Source: VFMC01 sp050248155 (GTDB lineage: Bacteria > Actinomycetota > Acidimicrobiia > Acidimicrobiales > Ilumatobacteraceae). Taken from it: 64,000 bases of DNA. The DNA lies in NCBI GenBank assembly GCA_050248155.1, contig JBFWSW010000013.1:25884-89883 (forward strand). The letters are read 5' to 3'. The position numbers were made by a program, and so were the translations under genes. Each line of letters opens with the position of its first letter. Position 1 is the first letter of the stretch. Shown piece by piece: positions 8,287-17,746 of the stretch. Under the pieces are notes generated by a model. That model did not search any database and was not told the DNA's origin. It was given only the letters and a program-made list of their open reading frames with translations.

Positions 8287-9330
8287 ATGGCCGTCCGACT
8301 CGAACCGTCCGACGAGTACATGCACCCGCTCGGCCCCGAGCCGAACTTCAACGAGAGCATGTACATCAACTGCTTCGATCCCGACCAGCAGGTCGGTGGC
8401 TGGTTCCGCATGGGCAACCGTGCCAACGAGGGCTACGCCGAGATGACCGTGTGCCTGTACCTCCCGCCCGAACGGGCCGATGCGCGGCGGACCGTCGCGT
8501 TCATGTACAAGCGGCCCACCATCACCGACAACGACGCGTTCGACGCCGGCGGCATGCGCTGGACCATGGTCACCCCGTTCGAGGAGCTGCGCGTCGAGTA
8601 CTCGGGGAAGGTGGTCGTCCTCGACGATCCCGAGCAGATGGCCGATCCGCGTGCGGCGTTCACTTCGAACCCGCACGTCGAGTGCGAGGTGCGTCTCGTC
8701 TTCACGGGGCAGGGCCGCGCCAGCATGTTCGGCGGCGAGCCCGACACGCCGCACGAAGCGCCGGGCGAGGAGTTCGCCAAGGGCCACTACGAGCAGCTGG
8801 TCCAGTCGACGGGCACCATCCGTGTCGGCGAGCGCGAGTGGGAGATCGACGGGCACGGCCTGCGCGACCACTCGTGGGGCCCCCGCTTCTGGCAGTCGCC
8901 CTGGTACTACCGCTGGCTCACCGCGAACGTCGACCGTGACCTCGGCTTCATGGCCAGCCGGGTGGCCAAGCGCGACGGCCCTGGCACGCGCGGCGGGTTC
9001 GTGTGGGAGGACGGGCGCATGCACTGGTGCGACCACGTCGAGCTCTCGACGACCACCCGCGGCGACGACGCGTACCACGACCGGATCGAGGGCGTGCTGC
9101 GCTCGTCGCGCAGCAGCCGCGAGTGGCGGTTCACCGGCGAGGTGATCGACCTCATCCCGCTGCGCAACCGCCGCCAGGATCCCGACGGCAACTGGTTGAT
9201 GACGCGCATCAGCGAGGGCATGACGAAGTGGACCGTCGAGTCCGATGCCTCCATCGGTCGCGTCGGCTACGGCATGAGCGAGTACCTCGACCAGATCATC
9301 GACGGTCGACCGGTCGGCCTCGCGGAGTAG
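8287..9330 (+). CDS. CrtC/AttH-like (lipocalin-type) hypothetical protein
   Basis: A 347-residue protein whose N-terminus (PNFNESMYINCFDP, followed by GWFRMGNRANEG) and central GHGLRDHSWGPRFW motif resemble hydroxyneurosporene-synthase/AttH-like double-lipocalin proteins and the related DUF7064/7065 group common in mycolic-acid and steroid-degrading actinobacteria. Biochemical function is unknown; binding or modifying a hydrophobic ligand is an inference. TACGGT (8274-8279) 7 nt before the ATG supports the start. The 3' end overlaps the convergent protease gene by 35 bp. Confidence 0.7.
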   Translation: MAVRLEPSDEYMHPLGPEPNFNESMYINCFDPDQQVGGWFRMGNRANEGYAEMTVCLYLPPERADARRTVAFMYKRPTITDNDAFDAGGMRWTMVTPFEELRVEYSGKVVVLDDPEQMADPRAAFTSNPHVECEVRLVFTGQGRASMFGGEPDTPHEAPGEEFAKGHYEQLVQSTGTIRVGEREWEIDGHGLRDHSWGPRFWQSPWYYRWLTANVDRDLGFMASRVAKRDGPGTRGGFVWEDGRMHWCDHVELSTTTRGDDAYHDRIEGVLRSSRSSREWRFTGEVIDLIPLRNRRQDPDGNWLMTRISEGMTKWTVESDASIGRVGYGMSEYLDQIIDGRPVGLAE

Positions 9331-10489
9331 CCCAGCCGTCGGGTGGCGGCCCGAGGCGCGTGCGCAACGGATCGCGCACCAACGAGAGCCGCTCGAACGC
9401 GCTGGCGACATCCGACGGGCTGACGATGCCGACCAGTCGCCCGCCGCTCAGCACCAGGACCCGAGCGTTGACGTCGCGCTTGGTCGCGAGGACATCGAGC
9501 AAGGGGTCGTCCGGGCCGGCGGTGACGAGCTGATCGATCGGCGTGGCGACCGTCGTGATCGGCGTCGCGTGCCACCGATCCGGCGGGATCGAACCGACGT
9601 GCTTCGGCGTCACGACCCCGAGCAGCCGTCCGTCCTCGTCGACGACCGGGAACGACGACACGTGATGCCCGGGCCACGACCTGTGCACGAACTCCTCGAC
9701 TGTGAGCCGGGCATCGAGCACGACCGGTTCGGTCGTCATCACGTCGCGCACCCGGATGTCGGCGAACGCCTGCCGCAGGTCGCTCTCGTTCATCTCCATG
9801 CGCGCCATCGAGACGATCAGCCAACCGACGAGGGCCGTCCACAGCCCGGCCACGCCCACGAACGCGAACTCGACGACACCGAGAGCCACCAGGACCTGGC
9901 CGAGGATCCGGCCGGCCGCGGCGGCGGACCGTCGGGCTCGTTGCTGGTCACCCCACCGGTACCACAGCACCGCGGCGAGCACCCGTCCCCCGTCGAGAGG
10001 GGCACCGGGCAGCATGTTGAACAGCGCCAGCAGCACGTTGATCCCGCCCAGCCACGACAGCGCGGCGCCGAGCAGGTCGAGAGCACCGGCGACGTGCAGG
10101 GCCGCGGCTGCGACGAGGGATGCGATTCCGATGAGCAGGCTCATGGCCGGACCCGCCACCGCGATCCGGAGCTCGCTGCGCGCACTGCGGGCGTGCGACT
10201 GCAGCTTGGCGAGACCTCCGAACAGCCACAGCACGATGCTCTCGACGGGGACACCGTCCCGGTTGGCGACGACGGCGTGGCTCAGCTCGTGCGCCAGGAT
10301 CGAACCGGCGAAGGCGACCGCGGTGACGACCGCGGCGATCCAGTACTGCCAGGTCGGATACCCCGGCGCGGTGTCGGGAAGCAGTCGGGCACCCAAGCTC
10401 CAGCTCAGCAGCGCGACGATGAGCAGCACGCTCCAGTGGACCCCGACGTCCACCCCGCCGATTCGGCCGAGCCGGAACGATGCCCTCAT
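9296..10489 (-). CDS. Site-2 protease family metalloprotease with CBS domains
   Basis: A 397-residue intramembrane metalloprotease. HELSH (67-71) supplies two zinc ligands and the catalytic Glu; NMLPGAPLDGGR (158-169) supplies the Asp ligand. About six hydrophobic helices fill residues 1-230, and a cytosolic C-terminal pair of CBS motifs starts near 250 (VRDVMTTEPVVL, PITTVATPIDQL). This is the S2P/M50B architecture with CBS regulation by adenine nucleotides. Likely targets are anti-sigma or signal-peptide remnants, unknown here. The ATG at 10489 follows GGAGG with 5-nt spacing; the in-frame start at 10513 lacks one. Confidence 0.88.
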   Translation of the reverse strand: MRASFRLGRIGGVDVGVHWSVLLIVALLSWSLGARLLPDTAPGYPTWQYWIAAVVTAVAFAGSILAHELSHAVVANRDGVPVESIVLWLFGGLAKLQSHARSARSELRIAVAGPAMSLLIGIASLVAAAALHVAGALDLLGAALSWLGGINVLLALFNMLPGAPLDGGRVLAAVLWYRWGDQQRARRSAAAAGRILGQVLVALGVVEFAFVGVAGLWTALVGWLIVSMARMEMNESDLRQAFADIRVRDVMTTEPVVLDARLTVEEFVHRSWPGHHVSSFPVVDEDGRLLGVVTPKHVGSIPPDRWHATPITTVATPIDQLVTAGPDDPLLDVLATKRDVNARVLVLSGGRLVGIVSPSDVASAFERLSLVRDPLRTRLGPPPDGWATPRGRPVDRR

Positions 10490-10570
10490 GTGGCCTCCGG
10501 CTCCACCCTGCAACCACGTCGGACCGTGGAGCCAGGGGCGAAGGTCATCGCCCTGCCGAGGAGCAGCCGA

Positions 10571-11299
10571 TCAGTTCAGGTCGTTACGCGCCACGAACCG
10601 CGCGGCCACGCCCGCGTCTCCCACGATGTCGAGACCATCGAGGGGCTGACGCCGCCACAGCGCGAGCAGGATGTCGCTCGCCGCACCGCGGATCGCGCAG
10701 TCGCCCTTCGCGTGCTCGCGCGTGATGTCGAACCCACCGGCCGAGTCGGGCCGGGCGGTCCACTCACCGGCGACGTCGGTGCAGTGGATGTGCACCGAGC
10801 CGTCGACCGACGGCGTGCCCTCCTTCGCGTGTCCCATGAAGAAGTGCAGGAACTCGTCGATGCCGTCGCTCGCCAGCTCGGCCTCGATCGGCATGTCGCG
10901 ACGCGCGGCGAGGTCGGCGTCCCACCGGTGCACTGCGGTCTCGTGCGCCATGCGCCGGACGACCCACCCTGCGCTGTGGTCCGGCGTCCACGTCCAGACC
11001 ACCGACTGCGGGTCGGCCTCCGTGAGCACTCGGACCGTCTCGGCGAACCCCGTGCGGTAGAAGTCGAGCAGCTCCGAATCCGCCGGACGGGGTGGCTCGA
11101 CGTAGGTGCTGGGCGAGGTGAGCTGTTCGCGCACGACCGTCGTCCAGAACCAGTGCACCTCGGACAGGTGCCAGACCAGGTCGGCGACGTTCCAGCCCGG
11201 GCACGAAGGCACCGGCGCGTCGAGACCCGCGGCTGCGCACGATCCCGCGAACGCCTCGCCGTCTCGTTCGATGGCGGCCAGGTACGACGATCGATCCAT
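10571..11299 (-). CDS. Maleylpyruvate isomerase family (mycothiol-dependent, DinB-like) protein
   Basis: A 242-residue protein with the actinobacterial mycothiol-dependent maleylpyruvate isomerase N-domain: CPGWNVADLVWHLSEVHWFW near 32-52 and HETAVHRWDA near 135 provide the three metal-binding His of this DinB-like four-helix fold. Family members are often misnamed; the true substrate is usually unknown. Consistent with a mycothiol-using host (see the Mca gene at 17945). TAGGCT on the minus strand (11307-11312) lies 7 nt before the ATG. Confidence 0.8.
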   Translation of the reverse strand: MDRSSYLAAIERDGEAFAGSCAAAGLDAPVPSCPGWNVADLVWHLSEVHWFWTTVVREQLTSPSTYVEPPRPADSELLDFYRTGFAETVRVLTEADPQSVVWTWTPDHSAGWVVRRMAHETAVHRWDADLAARRDMPIEAELASDGIDEFLHFFMGHAKEGTPSVDGSVHIHCTDVAGEWTARPDSAGGFDITREHAKGDCAIRGAASDILLALWRRQPLDGLDIVGDAGVAARFVARNDLN

Positions 11300-11336
11300 G
11301 AGGTCGAGCCTACGTGGCGATGCGTCAGGCGACCGT

Positions 11337-12257
11337 TCAAACGCGGAGCGACGGGATGATCGTCGCGAGCTCGCGCCACTCCGCTGCGGGGAGCCCGCGA
11401 GGGTCGGCGGTCTGCACCTGCACGCACACGTGATCAGCACCCGCGTCGAGGTGCGCCTGCACCCGTGCGGCGATCGCGTCGAGCGATCCCCACGCCACGA
11501 TCGCGTCGACGAGCCGGTCGCTCCCCTCGCCGGCGAGGTCGTCGTCACCCCAGCCGAGGCGCCGGAGGTTGTTGGTGTAGTTGGGCAGGGCGAGGTAGGT
11601 CTTCATGAACCGGCGGGCGATCCGCCGGGCGGCTGCCGGGTCCGTCTCGAACACGACGGTCTGCTCGGGCGCGAGCAGCGCATGTGGTCCGAGCGTGTCG
11701 CGTGCGAGCGCTGTGTGCTCGATCGGCACGAAGTACGGGTGCGCGCCGACGCCGCGCTCGGCGGCCAGGCGCAGCATGCGCGGACCGAGCGCTGCCAACA
11801 CGCGCTGGGGAGCGATCGACGGCTGCGCTCCGAAGAAGACGCCGGCGTCCATCGCATCGAGGTAGTCGACCATCGTGCTGTACGGCTTGTCGCCGTAGCG
11901 ACCGCGATGCGCACCTTCCACCATCGGCTGGTGGCTGACGCCGACACCGAGCAGGAAGCGACCCGGGAAGGCCTCGCTCAGCGTGCGCCAACCCGCGTTC
12001 ATCGTCATCGCCGTGCGTGCGTGGAGGCTGGCGATCCCGGTCGCCACCGTCATCCGGCGCGTGGCCGACAGCAGGAGCGCAGCGTTGGCGAACGGCTCAC
12101 GCCCGACGGCCTCCGGCAGCCACAGCGCAGCGAACCCGAGCTCGTCGAGCTCGGCGGCCGCTTCCTGCGCCCGCGCCATCGGCTGCGGGTCGAGCTGGAA
12201 GGTCCAGATGCCGAGTGGACCGAGCTGGGGAGGCGAGGTGTCATCGGTGGAAGTCAC
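11337..12257 (-). CDS. LLM-class F420-dependent oxidoreductase
   Basis: A 306-residue luciferase-like (TIM-barrel) oxidoreductase. GIWTFQLDPQP at the N-terminus, GFAALWLPEA, TGIASLHARTA and GRFLLGVGVSH follow the F420-type LLM pattern common in actinobacteria rather than the FMN-dependent one. The hydride-transfer substrate is unknown. The GTG at 12257 is selected because TACGGT on the minus strand (12264-12269) ends 6 nt away; longer frames overlap the divergent S9 peptidase gene. Confidence 0.85.
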   Translation of the reverse strand: MTSTDDTSPPQLGPLGIWTFQLDPQPMARAQEAAAELDELGFAALWLPEAVGREPFANAALLLSATRRMTVATGIASLHARTAMTMNAGWRTLSEAFPGRFLLGVGVSHQPMVEGAHRGRYGDKPYSTMVDYLDAMDAGVFFGAQPSIAPQRVLAALGPRMLRLAAERGVGAHPYFVPIEHTALARDTLGPHALLAPEQTVVFETDPAAARRIARRFMKTYLALPNYTNNLRRLGWGDDDLAGEGSDRLVDAIVAWGSLDAIAARVQAHLDAGADHVCVQVQTADPRGLPAAEWRELATIIPSLRV

Positions 12258-12300
12258 ACCGCAACCGTATGCACGGAGGCTCGCGATACCGTCACCGGTC
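12258..12300. promoter_or_regulatory. Compact divergent promoter pair
   Basis: A 43-bp spacer between divergent starts carries one -10-like hexamer for each gene: TACGGT read on the minus strand (12264-12269) for the LLM oxidoreductase and TACCGT on plus (12287-12292) for the S9 peptidase. Each lies 6-8 nt from its start codon, leaving no room for a 5' leader with a ribosome-binding site on either transcript. Confidence 0.6.
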
Positions 12301-14283
12301 ATGTCCCACCGATCCATCGCCGAGACGATCATCGGCTCCGTCGTGCAGGCCTCCGCTCCGGCGGTGTCACCCGACGGATCGCTGATCGCCTTCGTCGTCA
12401 CCCGAACGGACCTCTCGGAGAACACCTACAAGTCACAGGTGTGGCTCACGTCCACCGACGGCGCCATCGCACCGCACCCGGTCACCGGTGGCGACCACGA
12501 CGGTCAGCCGGCGTGGAGCCACGACGGGACCTCGCTGGCGTTCACGTCGCGGCGGGGCGAGAAGGACAACGAGACCACGCTCCACGTGCTACCGGTCGGG
12601 CGCACGGGCGAGGTCCGCACGATCGCCACGATGCCCGATGGTGTCGGCACTCCCCGATTCAGCCCCGACGGCCAATACGTCGCGTTCACGAGTCGCACCC
12701 GCGATCCCCGCTACGACGCGAAGGACGAGAGCTGGCAGGCGCCACGCAAGATCGAGCGGTTCTTCAGCCGGCTCGACAACGAGGGCTGGATCGTCGATCG
12801 ACCGCAGCACGTGCACATCGTCCGCACGGACGGTTCCGCGCCGCCTCGCAACCTGACGCCCGGTCCGTTCCAGCACGACGGCATCGCCTGGACGCCCGAC
12901 TCGTCCGGCATCGTCACGTCCGCACAACGACACGACACCTGGGACCTCGACTTCGCCACCGATCTCTACCTGGTCGGGCTCGACGGCACGATCACCGCGC
13001 TCACCGCGCAGACCGGTGTGTACCAACAGCCGTCGGTCTCACCCGACGGGACGACCGTGGCGTTCCTCGGCATGGACGACAGCTCGACGTTCCCGCAGAA
13101 CATCCGCGTCGGGATCGTGCCGATCACCGGCGGGCCACACCGCTTCGTCAGCAGCGCGCTCGACCGAACCTTCCAGACCACGGCCGGTTGGCGCCCACCC
13201 GTGTGGACGGGGGACTCGACGCTGCTCGGGACGGCCGAGGACCGCGGCGAGACGCATCTGTTCGAGGTCCGCACCGACGGCGCCGCGCCGGTCCCCCGCA
13301 CATCGGGCGCGATCACCGTGAAGTCCTTCGACGCAGCCGCCGGCACGATCGCTGCGACGATCGGCTCGGTCGACGCCGTGGCCGACCTCTTCGTCATCGA
13401 CGCCGATGCCCCCCGACGGGTCACCGACTTCGCCGCCCGGTACGCGCAGGCGGCCGACCCGCAATCGTGGGAGCGCATCGTCGTGCCGAGCACCGACGGC
13501 ACCGTCGAGATCGACGCATGGATCATGCGCCCCGTCGACTTCGATCCCTCCCAGTCGTATCCGGTCATCGTCAACGTCCACGGTGGGCCCTACACGCAGT
13601 ACGGCGAGAACCTGTTCGACGAGGCCCAGTTCCAGGCAGCAGCGGGCTTCGTCGTCGTCATGTGCAACCCCCGCGGGGGTTCGGGGCGCGAGGCCACATG
13701 GGGTCAGGCGATCATGGGACCCAAGCACCCCGTCACGCCAGGGACCGGATGGGGCACCGTCGACGTCGACGACGTCCTCGCCGTCCTCGATCACGTGCTG
13801 GCGACCATTCCGTTCTGCGATCCCGATCGCGTGGGCATGCAGGGCGGCAGCTACGGCGGGTTCATGGCCACGTGGCTCGCCGGTCACCACGGTGAGCGCT
13901 TTCGTGCCATCTGCAGCGAGCGCGCCGTGAACAACATGCTGAGCGAGGAGTGGTCGAGCGACATCGGTTCGATGTTCCGCGTCGAGCACGGCCCGTCACA
14001 CCTCGACGATCCCGACGCCTACCTGCAGATCAGCCCCGTGCGGTGGGCCCGCGACATCCACGTGCCGATGCTCCTGCTGCACAGCGAGAACGACCTGCGC
14101 TGCCCGATCAACCAGGCAGAGGAGCTGTTCATGGCGCTCCGACTGCTCGGCCGCGATGTCACGTTCTACCGCTTCCCCGGCGAGGGACACGAGCTGTCGC
14201 GCAGCGGCTCTCCCGTGCACCGGGTGCAGCGCGCCGAGATCATCCTCGACTTCTTCGCCGAGAAGCTCGCCCCCGCGTCGTAG
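12301..14283 (+). CDS. S9-family peptidase (prolyl oligopeptidase/acylaminoacyl-peptidase type)
   Basis: A 660-residue two-domain serine peptidase. Residues about 20-400 form a beta-propeller with TolB/WD40-like blades (SPDGSLIAFV, SHDGTSLAFTS, SPDGQYVAFTS). The catalytic alpha/beta-hydrolase domain follows, with Ser517 in GGSYGG, Asp598 in HSENDLRCP and His630 in GEGHEL. It cleaves short or N-acylated peptides, probably in the cytosol since no signal peptide is seen. The ATG at 12301 lies 8 nt after TACCGT; upstream in-frame codons belong to the antisense of the LLM gene. Confidence 0.92.
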   Translation: MSHRSIAETIIGSVVQASAPAVSPDGSLIAFVVTRTDLSENTYKSQVWLTSTDGAIAPHPVTGGDHDGQPAWSHDGTSLAFTSRRGEKDNETTLHVLPVGRTGEVRTIATMPDGVGTPRFSPDGQYVAFTSRTRDPRYDAKDESWQAPRKIERFFSRLDNEGWIVDRPQHVHIVRTDGSAPPRNLTPGPFQHDGIAWTPDSSGIVTSAQRHDTWDLDFATDLYLVGLDGTITALTAQTGVYQQPSVSPDGTTVAFLGMDDSSTFPQNIRVGIVPITGGPHRFVSSALDRTFQTTAGWRPPVWTGDSTLLGTAEDRGETHLFEVRTDGAAPVPRTSGAITVKSFDAAAGTIAATIGSVDAVADLFVIDADAPRRVTDFAARYAQAADPQSWERIVVPSTDGTVEIDAWIMRPVDFDPSQSYPVIVNVHGGPYTQYGENLFDEAQFQAAAGFVVVMCNPRGGSGREATWGQAIMGPKHPVTPGTGWGTVDVDDVLAVLDHVLATIPFCDPDRVGMQGGSYGGFMATWLAGHHGERFRAICSERAVNNMLSEEWSSDIGSMFRVEHGPSHLDDPDAYLQISPVRWARDIHVPMLLLHSENDLRCPINQAEELFMALRLLGRDVTFYRFPGEGHELSRSGSPVHRVQRAEIILDFFAEKLAPAS

Positions 14284-14286
14284 CCG

Positions 14287-15069
14287 TCAGCCCTCCGCGA
14301 GCCACTCGTCGATCAGGCGACGGGCGATCGAGATGCGCGGCGGGATGTCGGGCATCTCGTCTCGCCGGTACCACTGGGCATCGACGATCTCGGTCGGGTC
14401 GCACGCGATCTCCCCTGACTGCCACTCCGCACGGAAGCCGATCATCAGGCTGTGCGGGAACGGCCATGGCTGGCTTCCTCGGTACGTGACGTCGCCGACG
14501 GTGATGGCGACCTCCTCGAACACCTCGCGCACGACAGCCTGCTCGAGGCTCTCGCCGGGTTCGACGAAGCCGGCCAGGCAGCTGTACATCGGCGCCCGGA
14601 ACTGCACGCCTCTCGCGAGCAGCGCCTGCTGATCCGGGCCCGGCCCGCCGCGTGTGACGAGGGTGATCATCGCCGGGGCGAGCCTCGGGTACGCCAGCAG
14701 ACCGCACGACGGGCAGCGCATCGACCGGTCCGAGACCGACGCCTCGGTCTGCGTGCCGCAGCGCCCGCAGAAGCGGTGTGTGCGCGCCCACTCGGCCAGC
14801 TGCACCGCTCGCCCGGCGAGCGCCCACTCGATCTCGCTCGTGCGTCCGAAGTACGAGAAGAGGTCGAGCGCGGCACCGAAGGACGGGTCCTCCCCGTGCG
14901 GCACGTCGACCGCCCACAGACCCTCGTCGTCCAGGGTGCCGAGGTAGTGCTGCCCCGCGCCTTCGATCTCGATCCGGTCCGAGACGAACACCGACGAGCC
15001 GATCACGTGGATGTAGCGATGACGAGTGACGCTCTGGGGTGGTTGGAGCGCTGGGATGAATCGGTCCAT
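14287..15069 (-). CDS. nudC: NAD(+) diphosphatase (Nudix, NudC type)
   Basis: A 260-residue Nudix hydrolase with the NADH-pyrophosphatase layout: N-domain, zinc ribbon (C101, C104, C119, C122), Nudix box GFVEPGESLEQAVVREVFEEV at 167-187, and the NudC-specific SQPWPFP at 199-205. It hydrolyses NAD(H) to NMN(H) and AMP and can remove NAD caps from RNA. The ATG at 15069 is preferred over the in-frame GTG at 15078 because TACGGT (15077-15082, minus strand) lies 7 nt upstream of it and overlaps the GTG. Confidence 0.9.
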   Translation of the reverse strand: MDRFIPALQPPQSVTRHRYIHVIGSSVFVSDRIEIEGAGQHYLGTLDDEGLWAVDVPHGEDPSFGAALDLFSYFGRTSEIEWALAGRAVQLAEWARTHRFCGRCGTQTEASVSDRSMRCPSCGLLAYPRLAPAMITLVTRGGPGPDQQALLARGVQFRAPMYSCLAGFVEPGESLEQAVVREVFEEVAITVGDVTYRGSQPWPFPHSLMIGFRAEWQSGEIACDPTEIVDAQWYRRDEMPDIPPRISIARRLIDEWLAEG

Positions 15070-15131
15070 CACCTCCACCGTAGGCGCCGTCGGGCTGGGA
15101 GCCGTCGCCCGGAGGCTCGTAGGGTGGGCGC
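15070..15131. promoter_or_regulatory. Divergent promoter region, nudC / thiolase
   Basis: A 62-bp spacer with TACGGT on the minus strand (15077-15082) 7 nt from the nudC ATG, and TAGGGT on plus (15120-15125) 6 nt from the thiolase ATG. Both fit leaderless initiation. Confidence 0.55.
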
Positions 15132-16328
15132 ATGACCTCCTCCTCCTCCTCCACCAGCGTCGTCATCGTCGACGCCGTCCGGACACCCATCGGACGACGC
15201 AACGGCGGGCTCGCCACGATGCACCCCGCCGATGCGCTCGGTCTCGTGCAGCGAGCCATCGTCGACCGCACCGGCATCGACCCCGCCGACATCGGCCAGG
15301 TGGTCGGAGGGTGCGTCAGCCAGGTCGGTGAGCAGTCGTTCAACATCACCCGCACTGCGTGGCTCGCGGCGGGCCTCCCACTCTCGACCGCGGCCACCAC
15401 CGTCGACACGCAGTGCGGCAGCAGCCAGCAGGCGACCAACCTCGCGACGTCGCTCGTCGGGGCCGGGGTGGTCGACGTCGCGCTCGCGTGCGGTGTCGAG
15501 CTCATGAGCCGGGTGCCGATCGGATCGAACAGCGGCAAGAACCTGGGGCTCGGCATCCCGATCCCCAAGGCGTACTTCGGCCAGTACGAGATGACCTCGC
15601 AGTTCGAGGGCGCCGAGCGAATCGCCGACAAGTGGGGCATCACTCGCGACGACACCGATCGGTTCGGGCTCGCGAGCCAGGAGCGAGCCGCCCGCGCGTG
15701 GGCAGAGGGCCGCTTCGACGGCCAGTACATCACCGTGGAGGCACCCGACGTCGACGACGAGGGCAAGCCGACCGGCACGACGCACACCGTCGCTCGCGAC
15801 GAGGGCATCCGCGAGACGTCGCTCGACAAGCTCGCCACGCTCAAGCCGGTGGCCCGCGAGAACGGCGTGCACACCGCCGGCAACTCGAGCCAGATCAGTG
15901 ACGGCGCCGCGGCGGTGCTGGTGATGACCGAGGAGCGCGCCGCCGCCCTGGGCCTCACCCCGCGAGCACGCGTGGTGGACACCTGCCTGGTCGGCGTCGA
16001 CCCCGTGCTGATGCTCACGGGGCCGATCGACGCGACACAGCGCCTGCTGTCGCGCACCGGCCTGTCGATCGACGACATCGACACCTTCGAGATCAACGAG
16101 GCGTTCGCCTCGGTCGTGCTCGCGTGGATGAAAGAGGTCGGGGCCGATCCCGAGAAGACGAACCCGAACGGTGGCGCGATCGCACTCGGCCATCCGCTCG
16201 GCGCGACCGGCGCCTTCCTCGTCACCAAGGCGCTCAACGAGCTCGACCGCACCAACGGCCGGTACGGCCTGATCTCGATGTGCTGCGGTGGCGGTCTCGG
16301 CACCGGCACGATCATCGAACGCCTCTGA
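15132..16328 (+). CDS. Acetyl-CoA C-acyltransferase (thiolase)
   Basis: A 398-residue thiolase. The nucleophilic Cys95 is in DTQCGSSQQ, His354 in GGAIALGHPLG, and the second Cys in MCCGGGLGTG near 385; NEAFA is also present. It performs thiolytic cleavage of 3-ketoacyl-CoA, or condensation in reverse. The residue context resembles actinobacterial steroid side-chain thiolases (FadA5-like), but this assignment is tentative. TAGGGT (15120-15125) supports the ATG. Confidence 0.92.
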   Translation: MTSSSSSTSVVIVDAVRTPIGRRNGGLATMHPADALGLVQRAIVDRTGIDPADIGQVVGGCVSQVGEQSFNITRTAWLAAGLPLSTAATTVDTQCGSSQQATNLATSLVGAGVVDVALACGVELMSRVPIGSNSGKNLGLGIPIPKAYFGQYEMTSQFEGAERIADKWGITRDDTDRFGLASQERAARAWAEGRFDGQYITVEAPDVDDEGKPTGTTHTVARDEGIRETSLDKLATLKPVARENGVHTAGNSSQISDGAAAVLVMTEERAAALGLTPRARVVDTCLVGVDPVLMLTGPIDATQRLLSRTGLSIDDIDTFEINEAFASVVLAWMKEVGADPEKTNPNGGAIALGHPLGATGAFLVTKALNELDRTNGRYGLISMCCGGGLGTGTIIERL

Positions 16329-16366
16329 CCCGTCTCCCAGCCCGCGCGCGACGATAGAAGTGCCGG

Positions 16367-16888
16367 GTGCGACGAGCGTGGGTGGTAGCGGCCTTCCTCG
16401 TCCTCGGCGCCTGCAGCGGTGGGACGAGGGACGAGCCGGGCCCAACGGCCGGCACGAGCGCGCCCACGGCGCTCGAGGCGAACGCAAGCGTCGTGCGGGT
16501 GGTCGACGGCGACACGATCGTCGCCGACTTCGACGGCCGACGCGAGACGGTCCGGCTCATCGGGATCGACACGCCCGAGACGGTCAAGCCCGACTCGCCG
16601 GTCGAGTGCTTCGGGCCCGAGGCCTCGGCGTTCACCAAGGGCCTGCTGCCCGACGCGACGCCGATCCACGTCGAGCGTGACGTCGAGGCACGCGACGACT
16701 ACGGGCGCCTCCTGGGGTACGTGTATCTGGCGAGAGACGGCATGTTCATCAACCTCGAGATCGTGCGGCAGGGTTACGCGACGTTGCTGACCTTCCCCCC
16801 GAACGTCACCCACGTCGACGACTTCGTCGCCGCAGCGGAATCGGCCGAACGCCAGAACCTCGGCCTCTGGGGAGGGTGTTCCGGATAG
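16367..16888 (+). CDS. Thermonuclease-like (SNase) lipoprotein
   Basis: A 173-residue secreted nuclease. The N-terminus MRRAWVVAAFLVLGAC is a lipoprotein signal with the lipidated Cys at 16. The SNase fold follows: VVDGDTIVADFDG, the catalytic-type RLIGIDTPE, VERDVEARDDYGRLLGYVY and the C-terminal ERQNLGLWG. It would degrade extracellular nucleic acid from the outer face of the membrane. The GTG start is close to TAGAAG (16355-16360), an imperfect -10. Confidence 0.87.
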   Translation: MRRAWVVAAFLVLGACSGGTRDEPGPTAGTSAPTALEANASVVRVVDGDTIVADFDGRRETVRLIGIDTPETVKPDSPVECFGPEASAFTKGLLPDATPIHVERDVEARDDYGRLLGYVYLARDGMFINLEIVRQGYATLLTFPPNVTHVDDFVAAAESAERQNLGLWGGCSG

Positions 16889-16900
16889 CGTGGCCGCCCG

Positions 16901-17746
16901 ATGGACGCCGTTGCACGGGGGCTCGCCGAACGTCTGGGGCATCCGGCCGATGCCAGGTTGCTCATCATCTCGTGCGACGACCTCGGGTCGTGCCACGCGG
17001 CCAACGAGGGTGTGTACGCGGCGCTGCGCGACGGCGTCGCGACGTGCGCGTCGCTGATGGTGCCGGCGCCGTGGGCCCGGCACGCCGCCGCGGCCTACGA
17101 CGGCGACGATCTCGGGGTGCACCTCACCCTCAACTGCGAGCACGAGAACTACCGGTGGGGGCCGATCACGCATGCCCCCTCACTGCTCTCGGGTGAAGGC
17201 GGCTTCCCCCGGAACGTGACCGATCTGTGGGAGCACGCCGACCCCGCCGAGGTCCTCCGCGAGTGCCGCGCCCAGATCGAGCGCGCGATCGCCTGGGGGA
17301 TCGATGTCACCCACCTGGCGCCGCACCTGTCGTCGATCACGCTGCGGCCGGAGTTCTTCGACGTCTACATGGAGCTCGCGGTCGAGTTCCGCCTCCCCAT
17401 CCGGCTCCCCTCGACGATCAGCGAGGACGAGGCCGGCTTCCCGTTCCGGCAGCTCGCAGCCGACGAGGGGGTGCTCTTCCCCGACCACTTCGACCACGAC
17501 TGGCGGGCCGGTAGCCGCGACCGCGTGTACCAGACCATCGGTTCGCTGCAGCCGGGCGTGACCGAGATCCACGTGCAGCCGGCGATCGACACACCCGAGG
17601 TACGGGCCATCACCGCCAACGCCGATGGGTGGATCGACGACCTGCGCCTGATGACCATCGATCACCAGCTGCGCGAGCTGCTCGTGGCCAGCGGGGCGGT
17701 GCTGATCGGCTACCGGGCGCTCAGGGACGCGATGCGAGCCGGCTGA
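16901..17746 (+). CDS. ChbG/YdjC-family carbohydrate deacetylase
   Basis: A 281-residue polysaccharide-deacetylase-like protein. ISCDDLGSCHAANEGV near residues 27-42 (the DD metal/catalytic pair), LGVHLTL near 71-77 and THLAPHLSS near 143 are the family's metal-binding motifs. Members remove acetyl groups from diacetylchitobiose-type sugars; the exact substrate is unknown. TAGCGT at 16886-16891, which includes the stop codon of the preceding gene, is 9 nt upstream of the ATG. The 3' end overlaps the convergent SCP2-like gene by 26 bp. Confidence 0.82.
   Translation: MDAVARGLAERLGHPADARLLIISCDDLGSCHAANEGVYAALRDGVATCASLMVPAPWARHAAAAYDGDDLGVHLTLNCEHENYRWGPITHAPSLLSGEGGFPRNVTDLWEHADPAEVLRECRAQIERAIAWGIDVTHLAPHLSSITLRPEFFDVYMELAVEFRLPIRLPSTISEDEAGFPFRQLAADEGVLFPDHFDHDWRAGSRDRVYQTIGSLQPGVTEIHVQPAIDTPEVRAITANADGWIDDLRLMTIDHQLRELLVASGAVLIGYRALRDAMRAG

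Noticed and set aside
15070..15078. GTG at 15078 as the nudC start
   Set aside because: It overlaps the TACGGT -10 (15077-15082) and has no ribosome-binding site; the ATG at 15069 fits the leaderless spacing.
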